DNA from: Streptomyces sp. NBC_01283
Lineage (GTDB): Bacteria; Actinomycetota; Actinomycetes; Streptomycetales; Streptomycetaceae
Direction: 5' to 3'
Assembly: GCF_041435335.1 (NCBI RefSeq)
Contig: NZ_CP108430.1
Coordinates: forward strand, 5,245,001-5,309,000
DNA length: 64,000 bases
The notes below the pieces were generated by a model. The model saw nothing but the letters and a program-made list of their open reading frames with translations. It was not told the DNA's origin and searched no databases. The translations under genes and the position numbers were made by a program. This document shows, piece by piece, positions 18,402 through 26,360 of the stretch (the stretch's first letter is position 1; each line of letters starts with the position of its first letter).

Positions 18402-19193
18402 TCAGTGGGCCACGGCGCGTGCCATGGATCCGCGGCGCGGCTGCATCGGAACCCCACCGGGTTCCGGCACGGTCCTGGCCGGCTGTCGGCCACCGCCTGG
18501 TCCACTTGGTACGGCTGGTCCGCCCGGCCCGCCCGGTCCCGCTGGGGCCGGGCTGCGGCGTGGCTGAGCGGCCACACCGTTCTGGACGTCCATCACGGCG
18601 TGCGCCACGAGGCCGCCCATCGGGTCGTGCCTGATCAGGTCCCGGAGACGGGAGCGCGATGAGCGCCCCTCGTTGCCGGGGTAGAGGTGCTTGCCGAGTC
18701 CCACTGCGTGAGCGAGCGCGGCGAGCGCCGCGGTCCGCGGGTCCGGTGGTACGCCGGTGCGGATCGCACTGTCCAGTCGGGACCTGATGTCCCGGCTGAT
18801 TGCCGTGTCCGTCGCCTGGTAGCGAGTCGTCGGCAGTACTCCGCACATCTGGCCCGATACGGCATGCACCATGCCGCACCGCTCCAGGTGCGCGAGGTAG
18901 ATCTGGCGCAGCCCCAGTCGGGGCCCGCCAATCCAGTGGACTGCCCGAACCGGGCTGCCGCGCCTGCGCAGCAGTTCCAGTGCGGAGTCCAGAGTCGGAT
19001 CTCCGGTCGGCCGTGGCATCACCACGGCGATACGATCCCCGTCTGGGGCTATCCGTCCGGCCAGCGCCAGCTCCACTAGCTGTGCTCCGGCCAGACCGAG
19101 GTCGAGCGACTGCGGCTGCGCTGTGGTACCCGTGGCCGGGTCCAAAGCGAGCAGCAGAAGCTCCTCCGGAATTGTTCTGCGGCTCCTGCCCAT
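18402..19193 (-). CDS. GPP34 (GOLPH3/Vps74-like) family protein
   Basis: ATG 19193 with SD GGGGAGG gives 263 residues. MGRSRRTIPEELLLLALDPATG and LGLAGAQLVELALAGRI are typical of bacterial GPP34 proteins, homologues of the eukaryotic Golgi phosphoprotein 3. The core runs to about residue 205 and ends DLIRHDPMGGLVAHAVMDVQ. A Pro/Gly-rich tail (about 55 residues) follows. Eukaryotic members bind phosphatidylinositol-4-phosphate; bacterial members are common in actinomycetes, with unclear roles perhaps at membranes. It is followed on the same strand by the XRE gene, but 368 bp separate them. Confidence 0.9.
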   Translation of the reverse strand: MGRSRRTIPEELLLLALDPATGTTAQPQSLDLGLAGAQLVELALAGRIAPDGDRIAVVMPRPTGDPTLDSALELLRRRGSPVRAVHWIGGPRLGLRQIYLAHLERCGMVHAVSGQMCGVLPTTRYQATDTAISRDIRSRLDSAIRTGVPPDPRTAALAALAHAVGLGKHLYPGNEGRSSRSRLRDLIRHDPMGGLVAHAVMDVQNGVAAQPRRSPAPAGPGGPGGPAVPSGPGGGRQPARTVPEPGGVPMQPRRGSMARAVAH

Positions 19194-19412
19194 CCATGCC
19201 TCCCCGCGTGGATGAATGACAGGGTGACCCCTCTCACATTGGTCTGTCGAGAGTGCGTGACCGGTAAGTACGGGAACCAGTAGGTATGTCGTTCTCGTCT
19301 ACCACGGGGGTTAAGCCCCCACACAGGACACTGGTACATGGTTCGGACAGCGGGTCCGGCCGTGTTTTGGCGCAACGGCAACGCGAGCGGCATGGCGTAC
19401 GAGGAGGCATCG

Positions 19413-22400
19413 GTGGCGGGCGAGACCCCCGACAGGTCGAAGCAGCGGAAGTCGTCGGGGAACCCGACTGGGGCAGAACCGTCCGTGCCGGCACCGGCGC
19501 CGGAGGAACGCGACCCGCGCCTTGCGGTGGCCCGCGAGGTCCCCGCGGCGCGGGAGGACCAGGCGACGGCGGTCTTCTCGACGAAGGCGGTGACGGAGTC
19601 GAAGGCGGCCGGGGCCGCGGGTTCCGGGAGTGCTGAGGGCACGCAGGGTTCCGAGAGCGGCGAGAAGGGCGACGCGCGGCTGCGGGCCGCCGTGGCGGCG
19701 TGGGTGGCCTCGGCGGACGACGAGGCCAGCGAGTCCTCGGAGGCCGCAGCGGAGGGCGAGGGAGCGGCTCCTGGGGAGGACGCGACCTCGGATGACGGGA
19801 AGAACTCCCGGGAGGCGGAACCTTCCGCCGCTTCTGCGCAGGGCAGCACCCCGGCGGACGAGACCCCGGCTGACGCCGAGCCCGAGGACGCCAAGCCCGG
19901 CGAGGCGGCGGGTACGGGCGGTTCTTCGGCTGCGACGGCTGCGACGACTGATGCGGGCGATTCCCGTGACGCCGAGGAGGCGGAGGGCTCCCGTAGCGCC
20001 GACGCTGCTGCGGGCGAGGCCGGGTCTGGGGCCGGCGCGGGCGATTCCCGTGACGCTGACGAGTCCGCGGGCGCGGACGGTGCTGGGGCTGCCGGGGGCA
20101 ACTTCCGCGACGGCGACGAGGCTGCGGGTGCGGCTGGTTCCTCGGGCGGTGCGGGTGGCTCTCGTAGCGTCGACGGTGTCGCGGGCGACTCCCGTGACGC
20201 CGGCGAGGCCGAAGGCGCGGCGGGTTCCTCGGGTGCCGCGGCTGGCTCTCGTAGCGCCGATGCCGCCGCCGGCTCTTCGGCTGTGACGGCTGCCGCAAGC
20301 GACTCCCGTGACGCTGACGAATCTGCGGGCGCGGGCGATTCCCGTGACGGTGACAAGGCCGCGGGCGCGGGCAGTTCGACGGCTGTCGCAGGTGACTCCC
20401 GTGACGGCGACGAGCCTGCGGACGCGGCTGGTTCGACGGGTGCCGCGGATGGCTCCCGGGAGACCGGCGAGTCCGCGGGTGCAGCCAGTTCTTCGGCTGC
20501 CGCGGGCGATGCCCGCGACGGTGACAAGGCCGCGAGTGCGGCTGTCACGGATGACGTGCGTGGCTCCCGTGACACCGACGCCAAGCCGTCCCGTGACGAG
20601 GCCGCCTCGGAGGGCTCCGACAGCTCCGAGCCTGCTGACGCCGCTGACGGCACCAAGGCCGAGACCGACTCCGACTCCGACGATTCCGACACCGACTCCG
20701 ACTCTGACTCCGACGATTCCGGCAGCGACGCCGGCACCGACGGCAAGGCCTCGGACAAAACCCCCGAGCCCCCCTCCGCCGGAGTCGACCAGGCCACCGC
20801 CGTCTTCAAGGCGTTGCCCCCGAAAGCCGTCGACCAGCCGACCACCATGCTCAAGCTGGGCGACCACAAGCCCGGGGCCAAGAAGCCCGAGGACAGAGCC
20901 AAGGGCAAGGCTGAGGACAAGGCCGAGAACAAGGCTGACGCAAAGCCCGAAGCAAAGCCCGCTGCAAAGTCCGAAGGGGACGCCGAGCGCACCAGCAAGT
21001 TCGTCGCGCTCAAGCCGCTGGACCACTCCTCGCCGAGCGGCACGACGCCCCCGGCCGCGCCGGCCCCCGGAGCCAAGGCGCCCACGCCAGAAAAGGCGTC
21101 CACGTCCGAGAAGGCCGCCAACGTAGGGCCCGAGCGCACCACCCAGCAGCCTCTTCCGCCCAGGCCCCCGCTCGACCTCCTCGCCGAGCTGACCAACACC
21201 CCGCCGCCGCCGGAGACCCCGGTCCGCACCGCCGTGCGGAGGGTGAAGATCTGGACGCCGCTGGTGCTGCTCATGGTGGTCGTCTTTGCGGTCGTACAGG
21301 CAGTGCGTCCGCTCCCGACCCCCACCCTCACGCTCACCGCGAAGGAGACCGTCACCTTCGAGGGCGACAAGCCGTCCCTTCCGTGGCCGAGCCAGGGCCA
21401 GGCCGCGATGGACGTCAACGGCATCGGGACGTTCGGCTCGTCCGGCAGCCAGAAGCCCGTGCCGATCGCGAGCATCGCCAAGGTCATGACGGTCTACCTC
21501 GTCCTGCGTGACCACCCCCTGAAGAAGGGCGGCGACAACGGCCCGGACATCCCGGTCGACGCCGCAGCGCAGAAGCACTACGAGACGGGCAAGGCGGAGA
21601 ACGAGTCGGTCGTCAAGGTGACCGAGGGCCAGAAGATCTCCGAGTACGAGGCGCTGCAGGCGGTCATGCTGCCGTCCGCGAACAACGTCGCCAAACTGCT
21701 CGCCCGCTGGGACACCAAGAGCGATTCCGAGGACGAGTTCGTCGCGAAGATGAACAAGACCGCCAAGGAACTCGGCATGAAGAACACCCACTACACGGAC
21801 CCGAGCGGCCTCGACAAGACGACCGTCTCCACCGCATCGGACCTGGTGAAGCTGGGCCGGGCCGCGATGGAGGACCCGGTCTTCAACGAGATCTCCCGCC
21901 AGCCCAGCTACAAGGACCTCAACGGCGACAAGCAGAACAACTTCTTCGGGCTCGTCCCGACGGTCGCCATCGGCATCAAGACCGGCACGACCACCGCGGC
22001 GGGCGGCAACATCCTCTTCGCCGCGGAGAAGAAGGTCGGCGGCGAGACCCGCACGATCATCGGTGCCGCCCTCGGCCAGTACGGGCAGAACGGCACGGCC
22101 AACATCGACGAGGTCACCGGGGTCACCAAGAAGCTCATCGAGGCGGGCCAGGGTGCGCTCACCTCCAAGAAGATCGTGAAGAAGGGTGACGTCGTCGGCG
22201 AGGTCGACGACGGTCTGGGCGGCACGACCCCGGTCGTCGCCACCAAGGACGTCGCCGCGGCGGGCTGGTCGGGCCTGACGGTGAAGCTGAAGCTCGGCGA
22301 CAAGGCCGGTGGCTCGGTCCCGCACACGGCGAAGGCCGGCACCGAAGTGGGTGTGCTGAGCGTCGGTGACGGCAAGGACGGCGCCGTCGAGGTGCCCGTC

Positions 22401-22460
22401 GCGCTCCAGAAGGACCTCGCGGAGCCGGGCTTCGGAGCCAAGCTCAAGCGCGTCGGCTGA
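19413..22460 (+). CDS. D-alanyl-D-alanine carboxypeptidase (S11) with long disordered N-terminus
   Basis: GTG 19413 has a GAGGAGG five bases upstream; ATGs at 19338 and 19392 are alternatives. The 1015-residue protein has three parts. Residues 1 to about 610 are low-complexity Ala/Ser/Asp/Gly/Glu sequence, presumably cytoplasmic. One membrane helix follows (about 612-632, WTPLVLLMVVVFAVVQAV). The extracytoplasmic peptidase S11 domain then carries the full penicillin-binding triad: SIAK (S687, K690), SAN (S755) and KTG (K856). It should trim D-Ala from peptidoglycan stem peptides. The usual S11 enzyme is about 400 residues, so the N-terminal extension is exceptional. It contains threonine motifs DQATAVF (residues 49-55 and 459-465), DQPTTMLKLGD and ERTTQQPLPPRPP, possible kinase targets. 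Confidence 0.92.
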   Translation: MAGETPDRSKQRKSSGNPTGAEPSVPAPAPEERDPRLAVAREVPAAREDQATAVFSTKAVTESKAAGAAGSGSAEGTQGSESGEKGDARLRAAVAAWVASADDEASESSEAAAEGEGAAPGEDATSDDGKNSREAEPSAASAQGSTPADETPADAEPEDAKPGEAAGTGGSSAATAATTDAGDSRDAEEAEGSRSADAAAGEAGSGAGAGDSRDADESAGADGAGAAGGNFRDGDEAAGAAGSSGGAGGSRSVDGVAGDSRDAGEAEGAAGSSGAAAGSRSADAAAGSSAVTAAASDSRDADESAGAGDSRDGDKAAGAGSSTAVAGDSRDGDEPADAAGSTGAADGSRETGESAGAASSSAAAGDARDGDKAASAAVTDDVRGSRDTDAKPSRDEAASEGSDSSEPADAADGTKAETDSDSDDSDTDSDSDSDDSGSDAGTDGKASDKTPEPPSAGVDQATAVFKALPPKAVDQPTTMLKLGDHKPGAKKPEDRAKGKAEDKAENKADAKPEAKPAAKSEGDAERTSKFVALKPLDHSSPSGTTPPAAPAPGAKAPTPEKASTSEKAANVGPERTTQQPLPPRPPLDLLAELTNTPPPPETPVRTAVRRVKIWTPLVLLMVVVFAVVQAVRPLPTPTLTLTAKETVTFEGDKPSLPWPSQGQAAMDVNGIGTFGSSGSQKPVPIASIAKVMTVYLVLRDHPLKKGGDNGPDIPVDAAAQKHYETGKAENESVVKVTEGQKISEYEALQAVMLPSANNVAKLLARWDTKSDSEDEFVAKMNKTAKELGMKNTHYTDPSGLDKTTVSTASDLVKLGRAAMEDPVFNEISRQPSYKDLNGDKQNNFFGLVPTVAIGIKTGTTTAAGGNILFAAEKKVGGETRTIIGAALGQYGQNGTANIDEVTGVTKKLIEAGQGALTSKKIVKKGDVVGEVDDGLGGTTPVVATKDVAAAGWSGLTVKLKLGDKAGGSVPHTAKAGTEVGVLSVGDGKDGAVEVPVALQKDLAEPGFGAKLKRVG
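19920..20620 (+). repeat. Degenerate in-frame repeats encoding GDSRDADE-like units
   Basis: The disordered N-terminus of the carboxypeptidase is built from imperfect repeats of about 36-70 bp containing GGCGA(T/C)TCCCGTGACGC and AGTCCGCGGGTGC-like blocks. They encode GDSRDADESAGAG and SSGAAAGSRSADAAAG units, an array likely to vary in copy number. Confidence 0.75.
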
Positions 22461-22549
22461 GGCACGCACGGCGGAACACGCAACACAACGCGCAGCGCAA
22501 CGCAGAGCACAACGCGCAGCGAGCGCACAGCAGGACGCGCACGGGATGC

Positions 22550-22589
22550 GGGGGCACGGGCGGAGGCGCAAGCCGCCGCCCGTGCCCCC
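22550..22589 (+). terminator. Strong hairpin terminator of the carboxypeptidase gene
   Basis: A 14-bp perfect stem (GGGGGCACGGGCGG / CCGCCCGTGCCCCC) is capped by an inner GGC-GCAA-GCC mini-hairpin. It starts 90 bp past the stop. A 14-bp direct repeat (CACAACGCGCAGCG at 22484 and 22508) lies between. Confidence 0.85.
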
Positions 22590-22652
22590 TGTCCGGCCGC
22601 CCCCCTCGGGGGGTGCCGTGCGTGCTAGCGTCACAAGTTCGGGGAGAGCAGT

Positions 22653-24602
22653 ATGCCGGGGCTGAGCGACGGGGTGTTCCGGGACGGACCCCCCTGGCGC
22701 GGCACCCGGACGGACAGAACGACACGGGGAGTGCCGCAAGTGGCCACAGCGGAGCCGACGCGAGCCGACGACGCCGATCCTGAGCCCGGCACCGGTGGCG
22801 GCACCCGCACCGGGGCGCGAATACGGCTGCCCGCCCAGCGCGGCGCCGAGCCCGCGGCACCCGCACCGGACTCCAAGTGGAACCGGTTCCTGCGCAACCC
22901 CGTGACCATCACGACCGCCGCCGCTGCGGTCCTGCACGTCGTCTGGTTCTTCACCTTCGCCAACAGCGGCGGTGACCTCGCCGCGCAGGACGCGTGGGCC
23001 GAGTTCGTCGGACGGCACCCCGACTCCGCGTACAACCTCGCCTGGTACGGCGGGATGCACCCGGTGTCGTACAGCGTCGTCTCGCCGTATCTGATGTCGG
23101 TGCTCGGTGTCCGGACCACGATGATGATCGCCGGGACGGTCTCCGCCGCCCTGCTCACGATGATCCTGGTCCGCAGCCGCGCCGTGAAGCAGCCCCTGTG
23201 GCCCGCGTTCGCGGGTGTCTTCGCGCTGTTCTGCAACGCGGTGTCCGGCCGCGTGACGTACGGGCTCGGCCAGATGTTCGCGCTCATGGCCGTCGCAGCC
23301 GTCTTCTGCTGGCCCTACCGCTGGCGCTACAAGCGGTGGGCGAAGGCGCTGGTCGCCGCGCCGTTCGCCGCGCTCGCGACCATGGGCAGCCCGGTCGCCG
23401 GCCTCTTCGTGGGCATGGTCGCCGTCACGCTGTTCCTCAGCAAGCGCTATCCCGGTGCGTACGCGCTCGGGCTCGCGCCCGCCGCCGTCGTGGGCATCTC
23501 CGCGTGGCTGTTCCCGTTCTCCGGCACGCAGCCGATGTCGTTCGGGTCGGCGTCGCTGCCCCTGATCTGCTCCGGCCTCGTCTTCTTCCTCGTGCCGAAG
23601 CAGTGGAAGACCGTGCGGATCACCACCGCCGTGTACGCGGCCTTCGTGCTCGGCGTCTGGCTGATCAGCTCGCAGATCGGCTCCAACATCTCCCGTCTCG
23701 CGATGTCCTTCGCGGGTGTCGCGCTGCTGGCCGCGCTGCCGTTCGCGGTGCCGAAGTCCCGCAAGTGGTATGCGATCGTCCTGGCCCTCGTCGGCTTCAC
23801 CGGCTGGGTCGGGTTCAAGGCGGTCGACGACATAATCCACACGACGCCCCAGGCCTCCTGGACGCGTGAGCTGGCGCCGCTCGTCAACGAACTGCAGGAG
23901 GTCGGCGCCGAGAAGGGCCGCGTCGAGGTGGTGCCCGCGCGCAGCCACCGCGAGGCCTCCGCGCTCTCGCCGTACGTGAACCTCGCCCGCGGCTGGAACC
24001 GGCAGGCGGACATGGAGCGCAACCCCCTCTTCTACGACGACACCCTCAACTCCGCGAACTACCACGAGTGGCTCCAGCGCTGGGCCGTGCACTACATCGT
24101 GCTGCCCACGGGCGAGCCCGACGGCGACGGCGGCAAGCGCGAGGCCGCGCTGCTGGAGCGGGGCCTGCCGTATCTGAAGCAGGTGTGGGTGGACTCCAAC
24201 TGGCAGCTGTACGAGGTCACCGACCCGACCCCGCTCGCCGATCCGCCCGCCGTCGTCGACCGTGCCGAGGCAGGCGGAATGACGATCGAGGTGAAGAAGG
24301 CGGGCCGCATCCTGATCCGGATCCCGTACTCGCCGTGGCTCAGCCTCGTCGACGCCGACGGCAAGGGCGTCGAGCGCCCGCGCGAGACCGACGCGTCCAA
24401 GCGGCAGCGCGAGGACGACGAGGACCGCCCCAAGGAGTTCGACAACCTCAACGGCTGCCTGATGGAGGCCGCGGAGGACGCCGAGGGCGACAAGTGGACC
24501 GAACTCATCGCCCCCGGCCCCGGCGTCTACCGCCTGGGCGCGCCCTACCAGCTGCCGCGCGGCACCGCCTGCCCCGAGGAACTGCGCGAGAGCGCGCGCT
24601 AG
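22653..24602 (+). CDS. Large polytopic membrane protein (glycosyltransferase-like topology), unknown function
   Basis: ATG 22653 has GGGGAG six bases upstream and a TAGCGT box (22626-22631) before it, so this start is preferred; GTG 22740 is the alternative. The 649 residues comprise a hydrophilic N-terminus, about ten membrane helices (from TITTAAAAVLHVVWFFTFA to WYAIVLALVGFTGWVGF) and a C-terminal extracytoplasmic domain of about 250 residues with SPYVNLARGWNRQADMERNPLFYD and YHEWLQRWAVHYIVLP. The layout, many helices followed by a soluble domain beginning with conserved aromatic residues, resembles large membrane glycosyltransferases, but no catalytic motif is certain. It follows the carboxypeptidase terminator, so it is its own unit. 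Confidence 0.75.
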   Translation: MPGLSDGVFRDGPPWRGTRTDRTTRGVPQVATAEPTRADDADPEPGTGGGTRTGARIRLPAQRGAEPAAPAPDSKWNRFLRNPVTITTAAAAVLHVVWFFTFANSGGDLAAQDAWAEFVGRHPDSAYNLAWYGGMHPVSYSVVSPYLMSVLGVRTTMMIAGTVSAALLTMILVRSRAVKQPLWPAFAGVFALFCNAVSGRVTYGLGQMFALMAVAAVFCWPYRWRYKRWAKALVAAPFAALATMGSPVAGLFVGMVAVTLFLSKRYPGAYALGLAPAAVVGISAWLFPFSGTQPMSFGSASLPLICSGLVFFLVPKQWKTVRITTAVYAAFVLGVWLISSQIGSNISRLAMSFAGVALLAALPFAVPKSRKWYAIVLALVGFTGWVGFKAVDDIIHTTPQASWTRELAPLVNELQEVGAEKGRVEVVPARSHREASALSPYVNLARGWNRQADMERNPLFYDDTLNSANYHEWLQRWAVHYIVLPTGEPDGDGGKREAALLERGLPYLKQVWVDSNWQLYEVTDPTPLADPPAVVDRAEAGGMTIEVKKAGRILIRIPYSPWLSLVDADGKGVERPRETDASKRQREDDEDRPKEFDNLNGCLMEAAEDAEGDKWTELIAPGPGVYRLGAPYQLPRGTACPEELRESAR

Positions 24603-24612
24603 CCGGGCCGGC

Positions 24613-25521
24613 TCACTGGCGCGGGGCCACCGGGAACGCCACGTCGCACACCGGGTCCTCGGGACCGGCCGTGTCCCACTCCACGAAGTAGATCTCGCGG
24701 CACGGTCCCGTGACCCGCAGGCCTTCCCGGGCCACCCATGCCTCCACGGCCTCGAACGCGCCGAGGATCTGCGGATAGGAGACCTGGGCCTTGGTGATGC
24801 GGGTGCAGGCGATCCGGTGGGCGGGTTCCACGCGGGAGTTCGAGCCGTGCTGCCGGCCCGCCTTCAGCGCCCAGGCCCGTGCCGCCGCCGCGTCCCTGAC
24901 CGGGACGCACGCCTCCGCGGGCCCGTCGCTGTCCTGGGTGACCTCGGCGTGGTAGACCACGAACGCCGGGGCCGCGATGCCGCCACACTCGCGCTCGGCC
25001 GCCTCCTCCAGGCGCCGCGTCGACGCGGCGATCCAGACGGGCAGCTCCTCGGAGAGCAGATGCCTGCTCTCACAGATGACGTACTGCTCCGGCACGTCGA
25101 CGGTAGTGACCTCGAATTCGTTCCCGTACAACTCAGGCACCTCAGACATGTCAGTCATCCCAGAACCTCTTCCGGACAGTCGTCCACGGAGGTACCCCAC
25201 GAGCGTGCGCCGCTCCGCGTGCCGCTCCTCGACGTCCGCCCAGTAGGCGGCGACCGCCCGCCCCGCCTCCTCGCCGTCGAGCTGTACCGTCGCGGTGATG
25301 TCCGCGAGCGGCATGCCGAGGCGGCGCAGCAGGACGACGGTGCGGGCGTGTTCCACCTGCGCCGCGCTGTAGTGGCGGTAGCCGGTGGAGGCGTCGACGT
25401 ACGCGGGGGTGAGCAGCCCGAGTCGGTCGTACAGGCGCAGTGCCTTGGGCGAGAGCCGGGCGCGGGCGGCGAACTCACCGATGGTGAGCAGCGGTTCGCC
25501 TGTCTGCGGGTGTACGTCCAT
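24613..25521 (-). CDS. MerR-family regulator with GyrI-like effector domain
   Basis: ATG 25521 is chosen because GGAGG lies eight bases upstream; an in-frame GTG at 25539 overlaps that SD. The 302-residue protein starts MDVHPQTGEPLLTIGEF and has a MerR winged HTH (LTIGEFAARARLSPKALRLYDRLGLLTPAYVDASTGYRHY), a linker coiled coil, and a C-terminal GyrI-like/AraC-effector domain (FEVTTVDVPEQYVICESRH, YFVEWDTAGPEDPVCDVAFPV) that probably binds a small hydrophobic cation or drug, as in BmrR/TipA relatives. Its stop lies 10 bp past the convergent membrane-protein stop. No efflux gene adjoins. Confidence 0.9.
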   Translation of the reverse strand: MDVHPQTGEPLLTIGEFAARARLSPKALRLYDRLGLLTPAYVDASTGYRHYSAAQVEHARTVVLLRRLGMPLADITATVQLDGEEAGRAVAAYWADVEERHAERRTLVGYLRGRLSGRGSGMTDMSEVPELYGNEFEVTTVDVPEQYVICESRHLLSEELPVWIAASTRRLEEAAERECGGIAAPAFVVYHAEVTQDSDGPAEACVPVRDAAAARAWALKAGRQHGSNSRVEPAHRIACTRITKAQVSYPQILGAFEAVEAWVAREGLRVTGPCREIYFVEWDTAGPEDPVCDVAFPVAPRQ

Positions 25522-25590
25522 GGGGGCATCCTCCGTCACCGGGCCCCTTGGCCCGGCACGGGGACGATGGGCTCTGCCCCAGGGGCAAGG

Positions 25591-26259
25591 TCAACCGCTG
25601 CCGCTGCCGCTGCCGCTGCCGCTGCCGCCGTCCGTTCCGGGAGGTGCGTCCCGGTGGCCGTAGTACGCCTGGGCCTCCAGCCACCGGCGGTGCCTGCCGC
25701 GCCGTACCCCGACGATGATCGCGATGCCGGAGCCCGCGAGGAGTCCGAGGAGCGGCACGACGACGGTCACGACGATGCCGCCGACGAAGGACGCGAGGTC
25801 GGCGTCGTCGCCGGGCGCGAAGGTGAGGACGCCGCCCGCGTCGTCGCACCGCACGCGGTAGTCCGCGTCCGTGTCCGCCTTCAGTACGAACGCCCGCTCC
25901 CACTCGGCGCTGCCCTTGGTCACGGTGAAGGTGGCGTCGGGGACGGTCACCCGGGGCGCGGACCCGGCAGGACCGGAGACCACCTTGCAGTGCGCACGGG
26001 CGACGAAGGGGCTGCGTACGTAGATGGCGGCGTCGTCATCGGGCCCGAACCGCAGCGTGACGGACCGCCCGCTCGGGAACGCCCTGTCGTCGTCGACGGA
26101 GTCGATCGTCGAGCTCAGCGTCAGCACGAAGCTCACGATGCCGATGCCCACACAGACCGCCGCCATCACACCCGCGATGACGAACCACCGCCGCCGGGGC
26201 CGCAGTTGCCCCGAGTCGATGCGGGGAGGCGGGCCGGGCGGTGGCCCATAGGGATACAT
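25591..26259 (-). CDS. Two-helix membrane protein with GS-repeat tail, unknown function
   Basis: From MYPYGPPPGPPPRIDSGQLR the product has 222 residues: a Pro-rich cytoplasmic start, one helix (FVIAGVMAAVCVGIGIVSFVLTL), an extracytoplasmic beta-rich domain of about 100 residues (SVTLRFGPDDDAAIYVRSPF... YRVRCDDAGGVLTFAPGDDA), a second helix (VVTVVVPLLGLLAGSGIAIIVG) and a short basic cytoplasmic tail. The tail ends in GSGSGSGSGSG, encoded by a GCTGCC hexanucleotide repeat. No known domain is recognised. It is transcribed in the same direction as the upstream penicillin-binding protein, 101 bp away. Confidence 0.75.
   Translation of the reverse strand: MYPYGPPPGPPPRIDSGQLRPRRRWFVIAGVMAAVCVGIGIVSFVLTLSSTIDSVDDDRAFPSGRSVTLRFGPDDDAAIYVRSPFVARAHCKVVSGPAGSAPRVTVPDATFTVTKGSAEWERAFVLKADTDADYRVRCDDAGGVLTFAPGDDADLASFVGGIVVTVVVPLLGLLAGSGIAIIVGVRRGRHRRWLEAQAYYGHRDAPPGTDGGSGSGSGSGSG
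25597..25629 (-). repeat. GCTGCC hexanucleotide microsatellite in coding sequence
   Basis: About five and a half tandem copies of CCGCTG encode a Gly-Ser dipeptide run at the C-terminus of the membrane protein. Slippage would change the tail length by two residues per unit and keep the reading frame. Confidence 0.8.
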
Positions 26260-26360
26260 GCCGGAACGATGGCAGCCGGTGGGGGACGGGGAAAGCCCGC
26301 CCCCCACCGAGTCGGCTGATTACGGTGCTTGACCCGCCATCGCGCGCGACTCACCACGGC

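Noticed and set aside
19311..24092. A 1593-codon open frame on the minus strand
   Set aside because: It is antisense to the carboxypeptidase and membrane-protein genes, Arg/Gly/Val-rich, without motifs. High GC removes stop codons from such shadow frames.
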